A stretch of 42,137 bases of DNA. Origin: Alphaproteobacteria bacterium (lineage in GTDB: Bacteria > Pseudomonadota > Alphaproteobacteria > Rhizobiales > Xanthobacteraceae). The notes under the pieces are model-generated. The model saw only the letters and a program-made list of their open reading frames with translations. It searched no databases and was not told the origin of the DNA. Numbering within the stretch: position 1 is the first letter of the stretch; every line of letters starts with the position of its first letter. The DNA is taken from NCBI GenBank assembly GCA_009781045.1, contig WQYW01000021.1, forward strand, positions 1 through 42,137. The letters are read 5' to 3'. A program made the position numbers and the translations under genes. Below, one piece after another: positions 16,308 to 23,779 of the stretch.

Positions 16308-17155
16308 TGGAACGCATTGGCATTGTCGGGGCGGGCACGATGGGAAATGGCATCGCCCAGGTTTGCGCCGCGAGCGGATTGAACGTGGTGATGGTCGATA
16401 TCAGCGAGGCTGCAGTGGAGCGCGGGCTGTCGACGCTCAGCACCAGTCTGGAGCGGCTGGTCAACAAGGGGAAGATCACGGCGGCCGATCGTGAAGCCAC
16501 TCTGGCGCGCATTGTCGCCACCACGGATCGCGCTCCGCTTGCCGGCTGCAACCTGGTGATCGAGGCGGCCACCGAGAATGAGCCGGTCAAGATCGGGATC
16601 CTTAAAGATCTCTGTGCGCTGTTGCCGTCGGCAACCCTGCTTGCCACCAACACCTCGTCGATGTCGATCACCCGGCTGGCGTCGGTAACCGACCGCCCCG
16701 ACCGCTTCATCGGACTGCATTTTTTCAATCCGGTGCCGATGATGGACCTGGTGGAGGTGATTCGTGGCCGCAAGACCTCGGACGACACCTATTACTGGGC
16801 GTTGAACGTCGCCCGGCGGATCGGCAAATATGCCATCACCACGCGCAACAACCCGGGCTTTGCGGTCAACCGCATTCTGTGCCCGATGATCAATGAGGCG
16901 ATCTTCGCACTTGGAGAAGGCATCGCCAGCGCCGCCGAGATCGATGCCGGGATGAAGCTCGGCTGCAACCATCCGATCGGGCCGCTGGCGCTGGCCGATC
17001 TCATCGGCCTCGACACGCTGTTGTCGATCATGGAGGTGTTCTACACCGGCTTCAACGATCCCAAATATCGTCCGGCACCGCTGCTCAAGGAAATGGTCGA
17101 CGCCGGTCAGCTCGGCCGCAAGAGTGGACAGGGCTTCTTCAGCTACAGGAACTGA
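16304..17155 (+). CDS. 3-hydroxybutyryl-CoA (3-hydroxyacyl-CoA) dehydrogenase
   Basis: A 283-aa NAD(P)-dependent oxidoreductase converting (S)-3-hydroxybutyryl-CoA and acetoacetyl-CoA. The N-terminal Rossmann fold shows GIVGAGTMGNGIAQ and an acidic residue ending strand 2 (VVMVDIS). The active-site region has NTSSMSITRLA, the catalytic His in LHFFNPVPMM with the following Glu, and NPGFAVNRILCPMINEA for dimer/substrate contacts. ATG 16304 overlaps the DUF2478 stop by 4 bp; ATG 16307 is an alternative. A strong terminator follows at 17216, so it seems to be the last gene of the nar transcription unit, which is unexpected for a carbon-metabolism enzyme. Confidence 0.95.
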   Translation: MMERIGIVGAGTMGNGIAQVCAASGLNVVMVDISEAAVERGLSTLSTSLERLVNKGKITAADREATLARIVATTDRAPLAGCNLVIEAATENEPVKIGILKDLCALLPSATLLATNTSSMSITRLASVTDRPDRFIGLHFFNPVPMMDLVEVIRGRKTSDDTYYWALNVARRIGKYAITTRNNPGFAVNRILCPMINEAIFALGEGIASAAEIDAGMKLGCNHPIGPLALADLIGLDTLLSIMEVFYTGFNDPKYRPAPLLKEMVDAGQLGRKSGQGFFSYRN

Positions 17156-17162
17156 CGGCGGC

Positions 17163-17184
17163 AGCGCAAGCTGCTGCGCTTTTC
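17163..17184 (+). terminator. Minor hairpin directly after the dehydrogenase gene
   Basis: AGCGCA (17163-17168) pairs with TGCGCT (17175-17180), followed by TTTC. It is a weak terminator candidate ahead of the strong one at 17216. Confidence 0.35.
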
Positions 17185-17215
17185 AGGACCTCGGACTGCC
17201 TGTCGCGATGACAGA

Positions 17216-17252
17216 GCCTGCGCCGGCCTGGTGGTCGGCGCAGGCTTTTTTC
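17216..17252 (+). terminator. Strong intrinsic terminator ending the nar-associated gene set
   Basis: GCCTGCGCCG (17216-17225) and CGGCGCAGGC (17236-17245) form a perfect 10-bp stem with a 10-nt loop, followed by TTTTTT (17246-17251). It is the first convincing Rho-independent terminator after narK. Confidence 0.92.
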
Positions 17253-17758
17253 ATTTTTCGTATTCAAGGCACGCACGAGGCTGTGCTGTCGTCAGCTGGA
17301 GTTTCCCCCGTTGCGATATCGAAGACGTTCTGGCGTGGCGCGCAGACCATGGCGGCTTCTGTGATTTGCAAAATCCTCGCCAATACCGGCGGACACCGGG
17401 ATGAGTTGCAATCTGCAGGCAGCGCGCCGGATCGGGACCGCGCACGCCGTCAGAGCGCGCCCGTGACATGCGAGAGCGAAGGTCACAAGGTGAGAGAGAC
17501 CCGGGGATGGAAACCGGGCGATTGGGCGGCGGGTGCAGCTGGTGCGGTCCGGGATTGTCGCCCGCATCCTGCGCAGAAGGGAGCCATCCCTTGCGGTTGC
17601 GCAAGGCGCCGGCTTTGTTCTGCGTCCACCCGAAAGGTTCGGGAATGTCCTGACTCCATCCCCTGTTTTGTGGCTTCGGCTCACGAACCGCTTTCGTCGG
17701 GCTCAATGGTCCAATAGACAGGGAGCAAACGTTGATGTGGCAGGCGGAGGCGGCAGAC
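17253..17758. other. Intergenic region, no gene recognised
   Basis: About 500 bp between the terminator and the first FGE-like gene. ORFs occur on both strands but none has a ribosome-binding site, family motif or signal sequence. The promoter of the following gene must lie here but no clear hexamers were seen. Confidence 0.35.
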
Positions 17759-18808
17759 ATGCGTGTTGTTGGTGCTTGGGTGGCTGCTCTGATGGTGCTG
17801 GGCCTGGCCGGCGTCCAGGCCGAAGAGAGTGTGGCGTTGTCGGCACCGAGGCGTTGCGGGCAGGCCCTGTGCTATTGCGCAGGCGGCCAGCCTGGAGGCG
17901 GGGAGGGAGCCCGGGAGGGCGGCAGCAGCATGGGGCGGACAATGGCGCAGGGCGCCGCAGCGCCACCGCCAGTGGCGGCTGTGGCGCCGTGCGGGAATGA
18001 CGCAACTGTGCAGCGGGCAGAGGAGCGCGCGTTCAAACCGAAGGACAGTTTCAGGGAATGCGATCCGGGCTGCCCGGAAATGGTAGTAGTGCCGGCGGGA
18101 TCGTTCACGATGGGCTCGCCCGCCGGTGAGGAAGATCGGAACGAAGATGAAGGCCCGGAGCATCGGGTGACAATTGCGCAGCCCTTTGCGGTCGGTCGCT
18201 TTGCGGTGACCTTCGAGGAGTGGGACGCCTGCGCCGCGGATGGCGGCTGCGGCGGCTACATGCCGGAAGATGCAGGCTTTGGCCGGGGGCGAAGGCCGGT
18301 GATCAACGTGTCGTGGAATGATGCAAAAGCCTATGTGCTGTGGCTGTCGAAGAAAACCCGGAGAGAATACCGCCTGCTCAGCGAAGCGGAGCGGGAATAT
18401 GTGACGCGGGCCGGGACCACGACGCGCTTCTGGTGGGGCTCACAGATCTCACCGGAATTGGCGAACTATGCGGGCAATGACACCTCCGATGGCCGCCGGC
18501 ACGGCCAGGATCGGGAAAAAACCGTGGCGGTCGATTCGTTTGAGCCCAACCCGTTCGGTCTCCATCAGGTCCATGGCAATGTGTTTGAGTGGGTCGAAGA
18601 CTGCGATCACGACAGCTATAGCGGCGCACCGGCGGACGGTTCGGCGTGGACCACCTGGGCGACCGGGGATTGTGCATCGCGCATGCTTCGCGGCGGTTCC
18701 TGGGATCTCAATCAGACTTACCTCCGCGCCGCCTATCGCGGCCGCGCCAGCGCTGCGAGCCGGGACCAGGTTTTCGGGTTCCGGGTGGCGCGGACGATTG
18801 GTCGCTAG
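17759..18808 (+). CDS. Secreted FGE-like (SUMF1/FGE-sulfatase domain) protein lacking catalytic Cys
   Basis: A 349-aa protein with a signal peptide (MRVVGAWVAALMVLGLAGVQA), a ~65-aa linker and an FGE-sulfatase domain at about residues 100-345: GCPEMVVVPAGSFTMGS, HRVTIAQPFAVGRFAVTFEEW, VINVSWNDAKAY, YRLLSEAEREYVTRAG, VHGNVFEWVEDC and MLRGGSW. True formylglycine-generating enzymes carry two copper-binding cysteines just after RGGS; here the stretch is RGGSWDLNQTYLRAAYR, with Leu at both positions, so FGE catalysis is not expected. ATG 17759 is chosen for GGAGG (17746-17750) 8 nt upstream and for the signal peptide; ATG 17732 is also in frame. A paralogue lies at 34988-36346. The role is unknown; periplasmic ligand binding is possible. 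Confidence 0.88.
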   Translation: MRVVGAWVAALMVLGLAGVQAEESVALSAPRRCGQALCYCAGGQPGGGEGAREGGSSMGRTMAQGAAAPPPVAAVAPCGNDATVQRAEERAFKPKDSFRECDPGCPEMVVVPAGSFTMGSPAGEEDRNEDEGPEHRVTIAQPFAVGRFAVTFEEWDACAADGGCGGYMPEDAGFGRGRRPVINVSWNDAKAYVLWLSKKTRREYRLLSEAEREYVTRAGTTTRFWWGSQISPELANYAGNDTSDGRRHGQDREKTVAVDSFEPNPFGLHQVHGNVFEWVEDCDHDSYSGAPADGSAWTTWATGDCASRMLRGGSWDLNQTYLRAAYRGRASAASRDQVFGFRVARTIGR

Positions 18809-19686
18809 AATTGCGATCTGCGGCGTGCGCCCCGGGCGGCAGCCTCCAGGCCCGCGCGTGAACTTGCCGCGGTGCGATCCGAGCGGCAGGCGAGCTACGT
18901 AGTGTAGAGAGCCGGCACAGGCGGAGGTGAAAACCGCCTTGTTTCGAAAATGACTCTGAAGAACGGCTTTGCGCGACTCGCGGGTCGGCCTGCCGCAGAG
19001 GAGCGGTCGAGGGCAGGGGAGTGGTCCGGGCGAACGTCGTGGTCGATGACCCAATCGCAATCTCCCGGAACCTTGTGGTCCGGGGTGTGGTCCGGTCGCG
19101 TGCCAGCGAATGCGGTCAGCCAGCCTGACCAATATGTGCGGAGGGAGGCGCCACCGGGGCTGGCTGGTGCGCAACGGATCCGGACTTCAGAGCCGGGCGG
19201 CGGAGAAGGTCCTCCTGCGCGGAAGTTTGAGCACGAACAAAGCGGGCAGAAACTTCGTCCGTCTACGGTTGCTGCAGCCGATGGCAGGTTTCACCGGATC
19301 GCGCCTGGGTGGCGCATGCCTCAGGCTGCAGCTCTTCGCTCTCAACCCTGGCAGGCATGGCTTGCAGGCACAACGGGATTGCGAGGCAATCGCGAGGCAG
19401 ATGGACGGTCGACGGTTGCATTGGAGGATTGTCTGGCGTGGCGGCATGGTCGGGATCCGGAAAAAAGGAGGGGCGGGATTCAATTTCCGGGGTGCTGCAT
19501 CACGGTGCCTGAGACACGGGTTCTCGCTGACGTGGTGGGTGGTATGCGAGCGGCTTTTTGAGTGCAGGAACGCCTGCGCAGAGGACGGCTGAGACAGGTT
19601 TGAGGAAGCAATAAGACGGACCCCAGGCGTGGTGGTGCTGCGACTGCTGCGGTGTCAGGTGCGATCAGGGGAGGGAGAGAAACCGG
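18809..19686. other. Long intergenic region, no gene recognised
   Basis: 878 bp without a supported gene. A plus-strand ORF at 18950-19561 has no ribosome-binding site and a composition typical of random GC-rich frames. The minus-strand ORFs are extensions of the shadow of ccoG. No repeats or terminators were found. Confidence 0.4.
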
Positions 19687-20019
19687 ATGACGGATTTTGT
19701 TGATGTCGATGTGCGCCCTCTGTTGCGCTCCGGCCAGGAACCCTTTCCGGTGATCATGGCGGCAATGGCGGCACTTGAGCCCGGGCAGGGCCTGCGGCTC
19801 CTGGCTACCGTCAGGCCGGTGCCGCTGTTGGGCGTCATGGCCCGGCACGGTTTTGCCCATGAGACCGCCGAACTTGATGGCGGTGACTGGGAGGTACGCT
19901 TCACCCCGGTGGAACAGGGGAGTGGAGATGCGGCGGCACCGAGGTCCGGGTCTGGCGACAGATCGGGCGAGGACAGCCCGGGTCCGGATTGCGGCGCCGG
20001 CTGCTGCGCGCATTTTTAG
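19687..20019 (+). CDS. DUF2249 domain-containing protein
   Basis: A 110-aa cytosolic protein. Residues 1-75 fit DUF2249: DVRPLLRSGQEPFPVIMAAM, LEPGQGLRLLATVRPVPLLGVMARHGF and DGGDWEVRFTP. This small domain resembles TusA-like folds and recurs near denitrification, hemerythrin and cytochrome genes, but its biochemistry is not established. The tail is Ser/Gly-rich and ends CGAGCCAHF, with three cysteines that could bind a metal. ATG 19687 follows GGGGAGGGAGAG. ccoG starts 30 bp downstream, so the two are probably co-transcribed. Confidence 0.85.
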   Translation: MTDFVDVDVRPLLRSGQEPFPVIMAAMAALEPGQGLRLLATVRPVPLLGVMARHGFAHETAELDGGDWEVRFTPVEQGSGDAAAPRSGSGDRSGEDSPGPDCGAGCCAHF

Positions 20020-20049
20020 CAGGCCACGGGCTTTGGAACTGGACAAGCG

Positions 20050-21519
20050 ATGATGTCTGCAGGGGATCCAGGGCTGCAGCAGGACGCGAAGAACGGTGGC
20101 GGCGGATCTGCTGCCTTGCCCACGCCGCGGCTGGCGCGCGCGGTGCTTGCGCACCGGCTGGTGGTGCCGCAGGCGGTGTCGGGGAGGTTCCGGCGGATCA
20201 AATGGGTAGTCCTGATCCTCGTGTTGACGATCTGGTATGTCACTCCGTTCCTGCGCTGGGACCGCGGTGTGAAGGCGCCAGGCCAGGCGGTGCTGCTCGA
20301 TTTCGCGCATGGCCGGCTTCATGTCTTCAGCCTCGAGATATGGCCGCAGGACTTCTATGTGGTCACCGGCATGCTGATCGTTGCGGTGCTCGCGCTGATC
20401 CTGGCGAATGCACTTAGTGGGCGGGTGTGGTGCGGTTTTGCCTGCCCCCAGACGGTGTGGACGGATCTCTTCCTGCGGGTGGAGCGCATCGTCCAGGGCG
20501 ATCGGCGGGCGCGCATCAGACGGATGGAGGGGCCCGGGAACGTGGCGCGGGTGTTCCGCCTTGCCCTGACGCACATGCTGTTTCTGGTGATTTCCCTGAT
20601 CACCGCGATCGTGCTGGTGGGCTATTTCACAGATCTGCCGGATCTGTTGCGCGCGCTTGCCAGCAATGAGGCCTCGGCCGTGGCGCTGACGTCGATCCTT
20701 GTTTTCACCGGCACGACTTACAGTCTCGCCGGCTTTGCCCGCGAGCAGGTCTGCACTTTCATGTGCCCGTGGCCGCGGCTGCAGGGGGCAATCTGGGATC
20801 CGGAAGCTTTCACCGTGAACTACCGCGACTATCGCGGCGAAAGCCGCATGTCGGCGCGCAAGGCAGCGGAACTGCGGGAGCGCGGGGCAGCGGCCGGTGA
20901 CTGCGTCGACTGCGCGTTGTGCGTCAATGTCTGTCCGATCGGCATCGACATCCGCGAGGGGCCGAATTTCGCCTGCATCAATTGCGGGCTCTGTGTCGAT
21001 GCCTGCGATGGTGTGATGGCGAAGCTGGGGCGAAAGCGGGGTCTGATCGATTTCGAGAGCTGGACCAATGTCGAGCGCGGTCGCCGTGGTGAGCCACGGC
21101 AGAACCGGCTCCTGCGCACCAAGACAGTGGGACTCACCTTTCTTGTGCTCGGACTGGTGGCTGCCCTGGCGGGGCTGCTCGCCAGCCGGGCCAGCGTGGT
21201 CATGACGGTTCTGCATGACCGTGACCCGCTTGTGGTGACGCTGTCGGATGGCTCGGTGCGCAACGCCTACACGGTCAAACTCCTCAACAAGACGGACATT
21301 ATGCGCCACTTCAGCCTGGCGATAGAGGGCATCGACGCCACTCTGGAGATAGTGGGCCGGAGTGGCGGAGCGACGCTTGGTGTGGAACCCAATGGATCGG
21401 TGGCGGTGCGGGTTACCGTGACCACGAACTATGTTGCAGGAAATGTCCCGCTGCGTTTCATTGCCAGCGATGACAGTGGTAACTTTGTATCAGTGTCAGA
21501 CAGATTCCTGGTTCCTTAA
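20050..21519 (+). CDS. ccoG: Cytochrome c oxidase accessory protein CcoG (FixG/RdxA)
   Basis: A 489-aa membrane ferredoxin-like protein. It has N-terminal helices (VVLILVLTIWYVTPF), the typical FHRVE-type segment with FACPQTVW, and a membrane-region cysteine motif (REQVCTFMCPWPR). Two 4Fe-4S motifs follow, CVDCALCVNVCP and CINCGLCVDACD. A further helix precedes a C-terminal periplasmic Ig-like domain with NGSVAVRVTV. CcoG reduces Cu(II) to Cu(I) for insertion into cbb3 oxidase and is usually next to ccoNOQP-ccoHIS. Here it stands apart, after a DUF2249 gene and ahead of a globin gene. ATG 20050 or 20053 may start it; it lies 30 bp after DUF2249. Confidence 0.95.
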   Translation: MMSAGDPGLQQDAKNGGGGSAALPTPRLARAVLAHRLVVPQAVSGRFRRIKWVVLILVLTIWYVTPFLRWDRGVKAPGQAVLLDFAHGRLHVFSLEIWPQDFYVVTGMLIVAVLALILANALSGRVWCGFACPQTVWTDLFLRVERIVQGDRRARIRRMEGPGNVARVFRLALTHMLFLVISLITAIVLVGYFTDLPDLLRALASNEASAVALTSILVFTGTTYSLAGFAREQVCTFMCPWPRLQGAIWDPEAFTVNYRDYRGESRMSARKAAELRERGAAAGDCVDCALCVNVCPIGIDIREGPNFACINCGLCVDACDGVMAKLGRKRGLIDFESWTNVERGRRGEPRQNRLLRTKTVGLTFLVLGLVAALAGLLASRASVVMTVLHDRDPLVVTLSDGSVRNAYTVKLLNKTDIMRHFSLAIEGIDATLEIVGRSGGATLGVEPNGSVAVRVTVTTNYVAGNVPLRFIASDDSGNFVSVSDRFLVP

Positions 21520-21642
21520 CGACGCGGCGCAATGTGCCGACAAAGACAGTCACCAAAAGCCGCATCATCTGTTAGGATGGAGCGGCAGTCGAAGAAGGCA
21601 GACCTTGGGGGGGGTCTGAACAGGCGATCGCGGGAAGTGATA

Positions 21643-22086
21643 ATGTCAGAGCAAGATTTTCGTTCAGACGGTGTCGTGCGCCGGCAGCGGATGGTCCGGC
21701 AGGTCGTTGCCCGCACCGGCATTACCGAAGTGATGATCGGCGAACTGGTGACGCGGTTTTATGACGCCGCGAGGCGGGATCCAGGGCTGGGGCCGATGTT
21801 CGCCAGGATCCCGGACTGGGATGGTCATCTGGCAAAAGTGAAGGATTTCTGGTCATCGGTAATCCTGACGTCGGGACGCTATCAGGGACAGCTGATGCGG
21901 GCGCATCTGCCGCTGCGCCTTGTCGGGGATCATTACGAGCGCTGGCTTGAGCTGTTCGAGAGCACGGCGCGTGCGGTGTGCCCACCGCCGGCGGCCGAGC
22001 ATTTCATCGCTGTGGCGCGGCGTCTGGCGGACAATTTCCAGACCGCCTCTTCGGCACATGCGCAACAGACATCCGTACTGCGCTGA
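21643..22086 (+). CDS. Group III truncated hemoglobin
   Basis: A 147-aa cytosolic globin of the 2-on-2 fold. The group III signature appears in the middle: VKDFWSSVILTSGRYQGQLMRAHLPL, in which His of the AHLPL stretch is the proximal heme ligand, then HYERWLELF. Group III globins occur in microaerobic and NO-exposed bacteria and may bind O2, NO or sulfide; their role is not fixed. ATG 21643 is preceded by GGGAAGTGATA and yields the canonical length, so the longer in-frame ORF from 21532 is rejected. It follows ccoG by 123 bp on the same strand. Confidence 0.92.
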   Translation: MSEQDFRSDGVVRRQRMVRQVVARTGITEVMIGELVTRFYDAARRDPGLGPMFARIPDWDGHLAKVKDFWSSVILTSGRYQGQLMRAHLPLRLVGDHYERWLELFESTARAVCPPPAAEHFIAVARRLADNFQTASSAHAQQTSVLR

Positions 22087-23042
22087 CGGCTTCCGGAAGG
22101 CGTAAAACCAGGTCGCGGGACCGGGGCTCGTGCCCTCGCGACGTTTCGCATTTTTTGCATTCCTGCCCGTCGTCGGCGGCGTGGGGGGCCCGGGAGAGAC
22201 CTGCGGGGCGCGCGCGCGCGCGGAAGCGGGAGCTTTGCCCGGCCGTGGCCTGTCGCTGCGGCCCGACCTTGTGCCCCGCAAGGCAGGTGCGCGGGCTTGT
22301 GTCGTTTGCAGGTTGCGGCGCGAGGCGCCCTCAGGAAACGCTCAGCCCGTGGAGGGTGGCAGGGCCTGGTGCAGGGTTCGGTACAAGGTTCCCTGCGGCT
22401 CAGCGCCGCGGTACTGCTCGCGATCCGGCACGTGACGGCCGGGCGGGAAATTCGGCAGAAAGCCGTGGGTGCGCCCGCGCTTTGCCGGTGCAGGGCCGCC
22501 GGTCACGTCTTCGGGCCTGATATCAAAGACAGCCATCAGCTTGCGTGTGTGCCTGCCGCGCGCCCGGCGATTGTGGTGGATCGTGCGGCGTTCAGGGCCT
22601 TGTGATGGCGGCACTCGAAGTTGAGGGCGCCCGCCTGGCCGTGGCAGTGCTGGCTGGTCGGTCAGGGGGGTACTCCATCTGTGGGAGCGGCAAAACGGAC
22701 GCCTGTGCCCGCCTCGGCTTGAGAGGTTCAGCGTTCGACGTCGTGCAGCTCCGGCACGCTTTGGGAGGTTGCGATTCGCCAGAACCTTCGGGATGCCTGA
22801 AAGCACGGCTTTTTCGCGATCCGGGGGGGAGACTGCGCCGTGAAGGGGGCATGGCGAGCCTTTGAAAAGCGGCAAAAGGCGCGCCGGGGACCTGTGGTGG
22901 CGCGGCATGCAGCCAAAAATCAGGGTTTTTTGCTGAGAACTGGCAAAAAACCGCAAAAAAACCGCAGAAAACGTCGTGTGGGGACTCGGGGTTGGCAAAT
23001 ATTCGTCTAATATAGCGCTGGCAACGAATCAGAGGAGACACG
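22087..23042. other. Long upstream region of the HU gene
   Basis: 956 bp without a convincing gene. It holds an alternating (GC)6G tract at 22208-22220 and phased A-tracts at 22915-22971. A minus-strand ORF at 22342-22998 has low-complexity basic composition and no family match that I recognise. A TAATATA stretch (23008-23014) may be the HU -10 region; no matching -35 is evident. Confidence 0.4.
22915..22971 (+). promoter_or_regulatory. Phased A/T-tracts (predicted curved DNA) upstream of HU
   Basis: A5 (22915-22919), T6 (22926-22931), A6 (22945-22950), A7 (22955-22961) and A4 (22968-22971) are centred at intervals of about 10.5-11.5 bp or twice that. Such phasing produces an intrinsic bend. 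In this GC-rich genome the cluster stands out and lies about 70-130 bp upstream of the HU start codon. Confidence 0.6.
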
Positions 23043-23345
23043 ATGCCAACCAAAATGACCAAGTCGCAGTTGATCGAAAAGATTGCGACCTCAACCGAGC
23101 TCACCAAACGTGACGTCAAGAATGTCATGGAGACGCTCACCAGCATTGGCCACAGCGAACTGAAGAAGAACGGTGAGTTTCTCGTGCCGGGATTCGCCAA
23201 GTTTCTCGTGGTGAAAAAGAAGGCCGTGAAGGCGCGCAAGGGCATCAATCCGTTCACCAAGGAAGAGATGATGTTCAAGGCCAAGCCGGCTCGCAAGGTT
23301 GTCCGTGCTCGTCCGGTCAAGGCGGCCAAGGATGCTGTGGCCTGA
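23043..23345 (+). CDS. HU-family DNA-binding protein
   Basis: A 100-aa nucleoid protein of the HU/IHF fold. The N-terminal helical dimerisation part is MTKSQLIEKIATSTELTKRDV. The DNA-binding beta-arm region follows, with FLVPGFAKFLVVKKKAVKAR and GINPFTKEEMMFKAKPARK, and includes the INP proline that intercalates into DNA. The C-terminal tail (VVRARPVKAAKDAVA) is basic and longer than E. coli HU, as in several alphaproteobacteria. ATG 23043 follows AGAGGAG (23031-23037). The gene stands alone and is followed by a hairpin terminator. Confidence 0.94.
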   Translation: MPTKMTKSQLIEKIATSTELTKRDVKNVMETLTSIGHSELKKNGEFLVPGFAKFLVVKKKAVKARKGINPFTKEEMMFKAKPARKVVRARPVKAAKDAVA

Positions 23346-23404
23346 GATCTGCGGACGTTGGCGCAGCATCTGGCGAGAGGTTCAGGTCTGAACGAACGGA
23401 ACAG

Positions 23405-23440
23405 CAAAGGGCTCCCTCAAAAGAGGGTGCCCTTTGTGTT
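23405..23440 (+). terminator. Intrinsic terminator downstream of HU
   Basis: CAAAGGGC (23405-23412) pairs with GCCCTTTG (23429-23436), and CCCTC/GAGGG extends the stem inward across one T-T mismatch to an AAAA loop. The tail TGTGTT is a weak U-run. Confidence 0.75.
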
Positions 23441-23779
23441 GCGGGGGATGTGTTGCGCTCCCTGAGGCGCCGGCGGCGCAACCGCTGTCCTTTTCTTCCC
23501 GGGGCTGCCGGCGCTTTTCGTGCGATCCGGCAGTCTCCTGTAATATTATGATTCTGTTCAGGGTTTTGGCGCATCAGGGAGACCGCGCCTTTGCTGCGGG
23601 CTCTTGTCCTCGCGGCGCCCGTCGGGCTTTGCCGCAAGCTGGTATCGCGGGGATGCTGCAGTTGATAACATGTGACGCGATCAGGGTCGGATCGGAGCGC
23701 CTTCGCGCTCCGGCGGGGAGCGGTGCCGCCGCGGCGTGGCGGCGAGGCGCTGTGGTGGTTTGAGTTGGGGCGGTTTGCC
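23441..23779. other. Intergenic region before the ClC gene
   Basis: About 340 bp with no recognised gene. The in-frame upstream extension of the ClC ORF (from 23672) falls here but encodes Gly/Arg-rich sequence unlike a ClC N-terminus. Confidence 0.35.

Noticed and set aside
18950..19561. 203-aa plus-strand ORF in the gap before DUF2249
   Set aside because: There is no Shine-Dalgarno sequence, domain or signal peptide, and an overlapping ORF in another frame is equally long.
19480..21309. 609-aa minus-strand ORF opposite ccoG and DUF2249
   Set aside because: It is a shadow frame; the plus strand encodes two clear protein families with ribosome-binding sites.
22342..22998. 218-aa minus-strand ORF upstream of HU
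   Set aside because: It has random-looking basic composition, passes through the phased A-tracts and has no recognised motif.
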